The notes under the pieces: model-generated | Database searches by the model: none | The model's input: only the letters and a program-made list of their open reading frames with translations | Told to the model about the DNA's origin: nothing | Shown: piece by piece, positions 63,890 through 64,000 of the stretch | How positions within the stretch are numbered: the stretch's first letter is position 1 | Layout of the letters: each line of letters starts with the position of its first letter | Assembly (NCBI GenBank): GCA_016214985.1 | Contig: JACRMM010000028.1 | Coordinates: forward strand, 124,001-188,000 | Origin: Deltaproteobacteria bacterium | Lineage (GTDB): Bacteria; Desulfobacterota; Deferrisomatia; Deferrisomatales; JACRMM01 | Length of the DNA: 64,000 bases | Direction of reading: 5' to 3' | Program-made: the position numbers and the translations under genes

Positions 63890-64000
63890 GGAGGGCCACG
63901 ATCACCGGCCGCCCGACGGGCACTGGAGCGATGGGAAGGAACGTGGACGCCGTGAGGGGACGCCGCATCTACCTCGACTACAACGCGTCGACCCCCGTCG
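63886..64000 (+). CDS. Cysteine desulfurase (NifS/IscS-like), 5' part
   Basis: The ATG at 63886 overlaps the previous stop (ATGA). After a basic lead the chain begins VRGRRIYLDYNASTPV, the conserved start of class-V PLP aminotransferases/cysteine desulfurases, and runs off the window. It probably provides sulfur or selenium to the TtcA-like enzyme and SelD. The GTG at 63952 is an alternative start. Confidence 0.85.
   Translation, partial: MRRATITGRPTGTGAMGRNVDAVRGRRIYLDYNASTPV

Overview
This window comes from a GC-rich chromosome whose gene content looks deltaproteobacterial. The reasons are sigma-54 (GG-N10-GC) promoters paired with NtrC-type two-component systems, selenocysteine-containing proteins, a 115-kDa-class NAD-glutamate dehydrogenase, and a large copper/heavy-metal resistance island. 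This placement is inferred from gene content; there is no rRNA in the window. I saw no tRNA, rRNA or CRISPR array.

Layout. 1-1.5 kb: the end of a LysR regulator and a decayed RND adaptor/TolC remnant. 1.5-9 kb: secreted proteins of unknown function around two divergent sigma-54 promoters, then a sensor kinase, an NtrC-type regulator, an exported protein and a beta-barrel. 9-13 kb: a J-domain protein, a small Cys-containing exported protein, and a second kinase/NtrC pair with its own sigma-54 promoter. 13-17 kb: VapBC, Lgt, a GerMN-like lipid/secreted protein and a solute-binding protein. 17-26 kb: a copper block with cytochrome c, a frameshifted P-II protein, a Cu(I) P-type ATPase, a Spy/CpxP-like protein, a selenoprotein of the GrdB-like family, CopB, the multicopper oxidase CopA and a merP remnant. 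26-31.7 kb: sterol-desaturase-like protein, LysR, a TSUP permease, a selenocysteine-containing SelD and two envelope proteins. 31.9-36.1 kb: DUF5676, DUF2933, an ICMT-like methyltransferase, an HD-GYP-like protein, a CxxC membrane protein, a SHOCT protein and a lipoprotein. 36-39 kb: a decayed cytochrome copy, an HPF-like protein and a transglutaminase. 39-51.7 kb: DUF2318, FtsX permease, ABC ATPase, HMA protein, two TolC proteins, CusB-like and CusA-like subunits, and two YtkA-like exported proteins. 51.9-64 kb: housekeeping sulfur/amino-acid genes (two Cys/Met PLP enzymes, TSUP, a kinase, MFS), a biotin carrier protein, NAD-GDH, a TtcA-like enzyme and the start of a cysteine desulfurase.

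Main result. A recurring operator, AATAGTC with a second half-site exactly 20 bp downstream (best form AATAGTC-N13-GACTATT), lies 65-95 bp upstream of sigma-54 promoters at five places: the kinase/NtrC operon at 10.5 kb, the divergent small exported protein at 9.7 kb, the membrane/HD/methyltransferase cluster at 34.7 kb, the TolC-TolC-CusB-CusA operon at 42.4 kb and the YtkA-like pair at 50.6 kb. A weaker sixth case is at 38.8 kb. This links scattered envelope and metal-efflux genes into one probable enhancer-dependent regulon, probably controlled by the NtrC-type regulator at 11.7 kb. Two genes that look truncated or split (selD and the GrdB-like gene) read through as selenoproteins, each with a hairpin just after the UGA. 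At least five genes are broken or decayed (RND adaptor/TolC, P-II, the Spy-like tail, merP, cytochrome c), so the island appears to be turning over.
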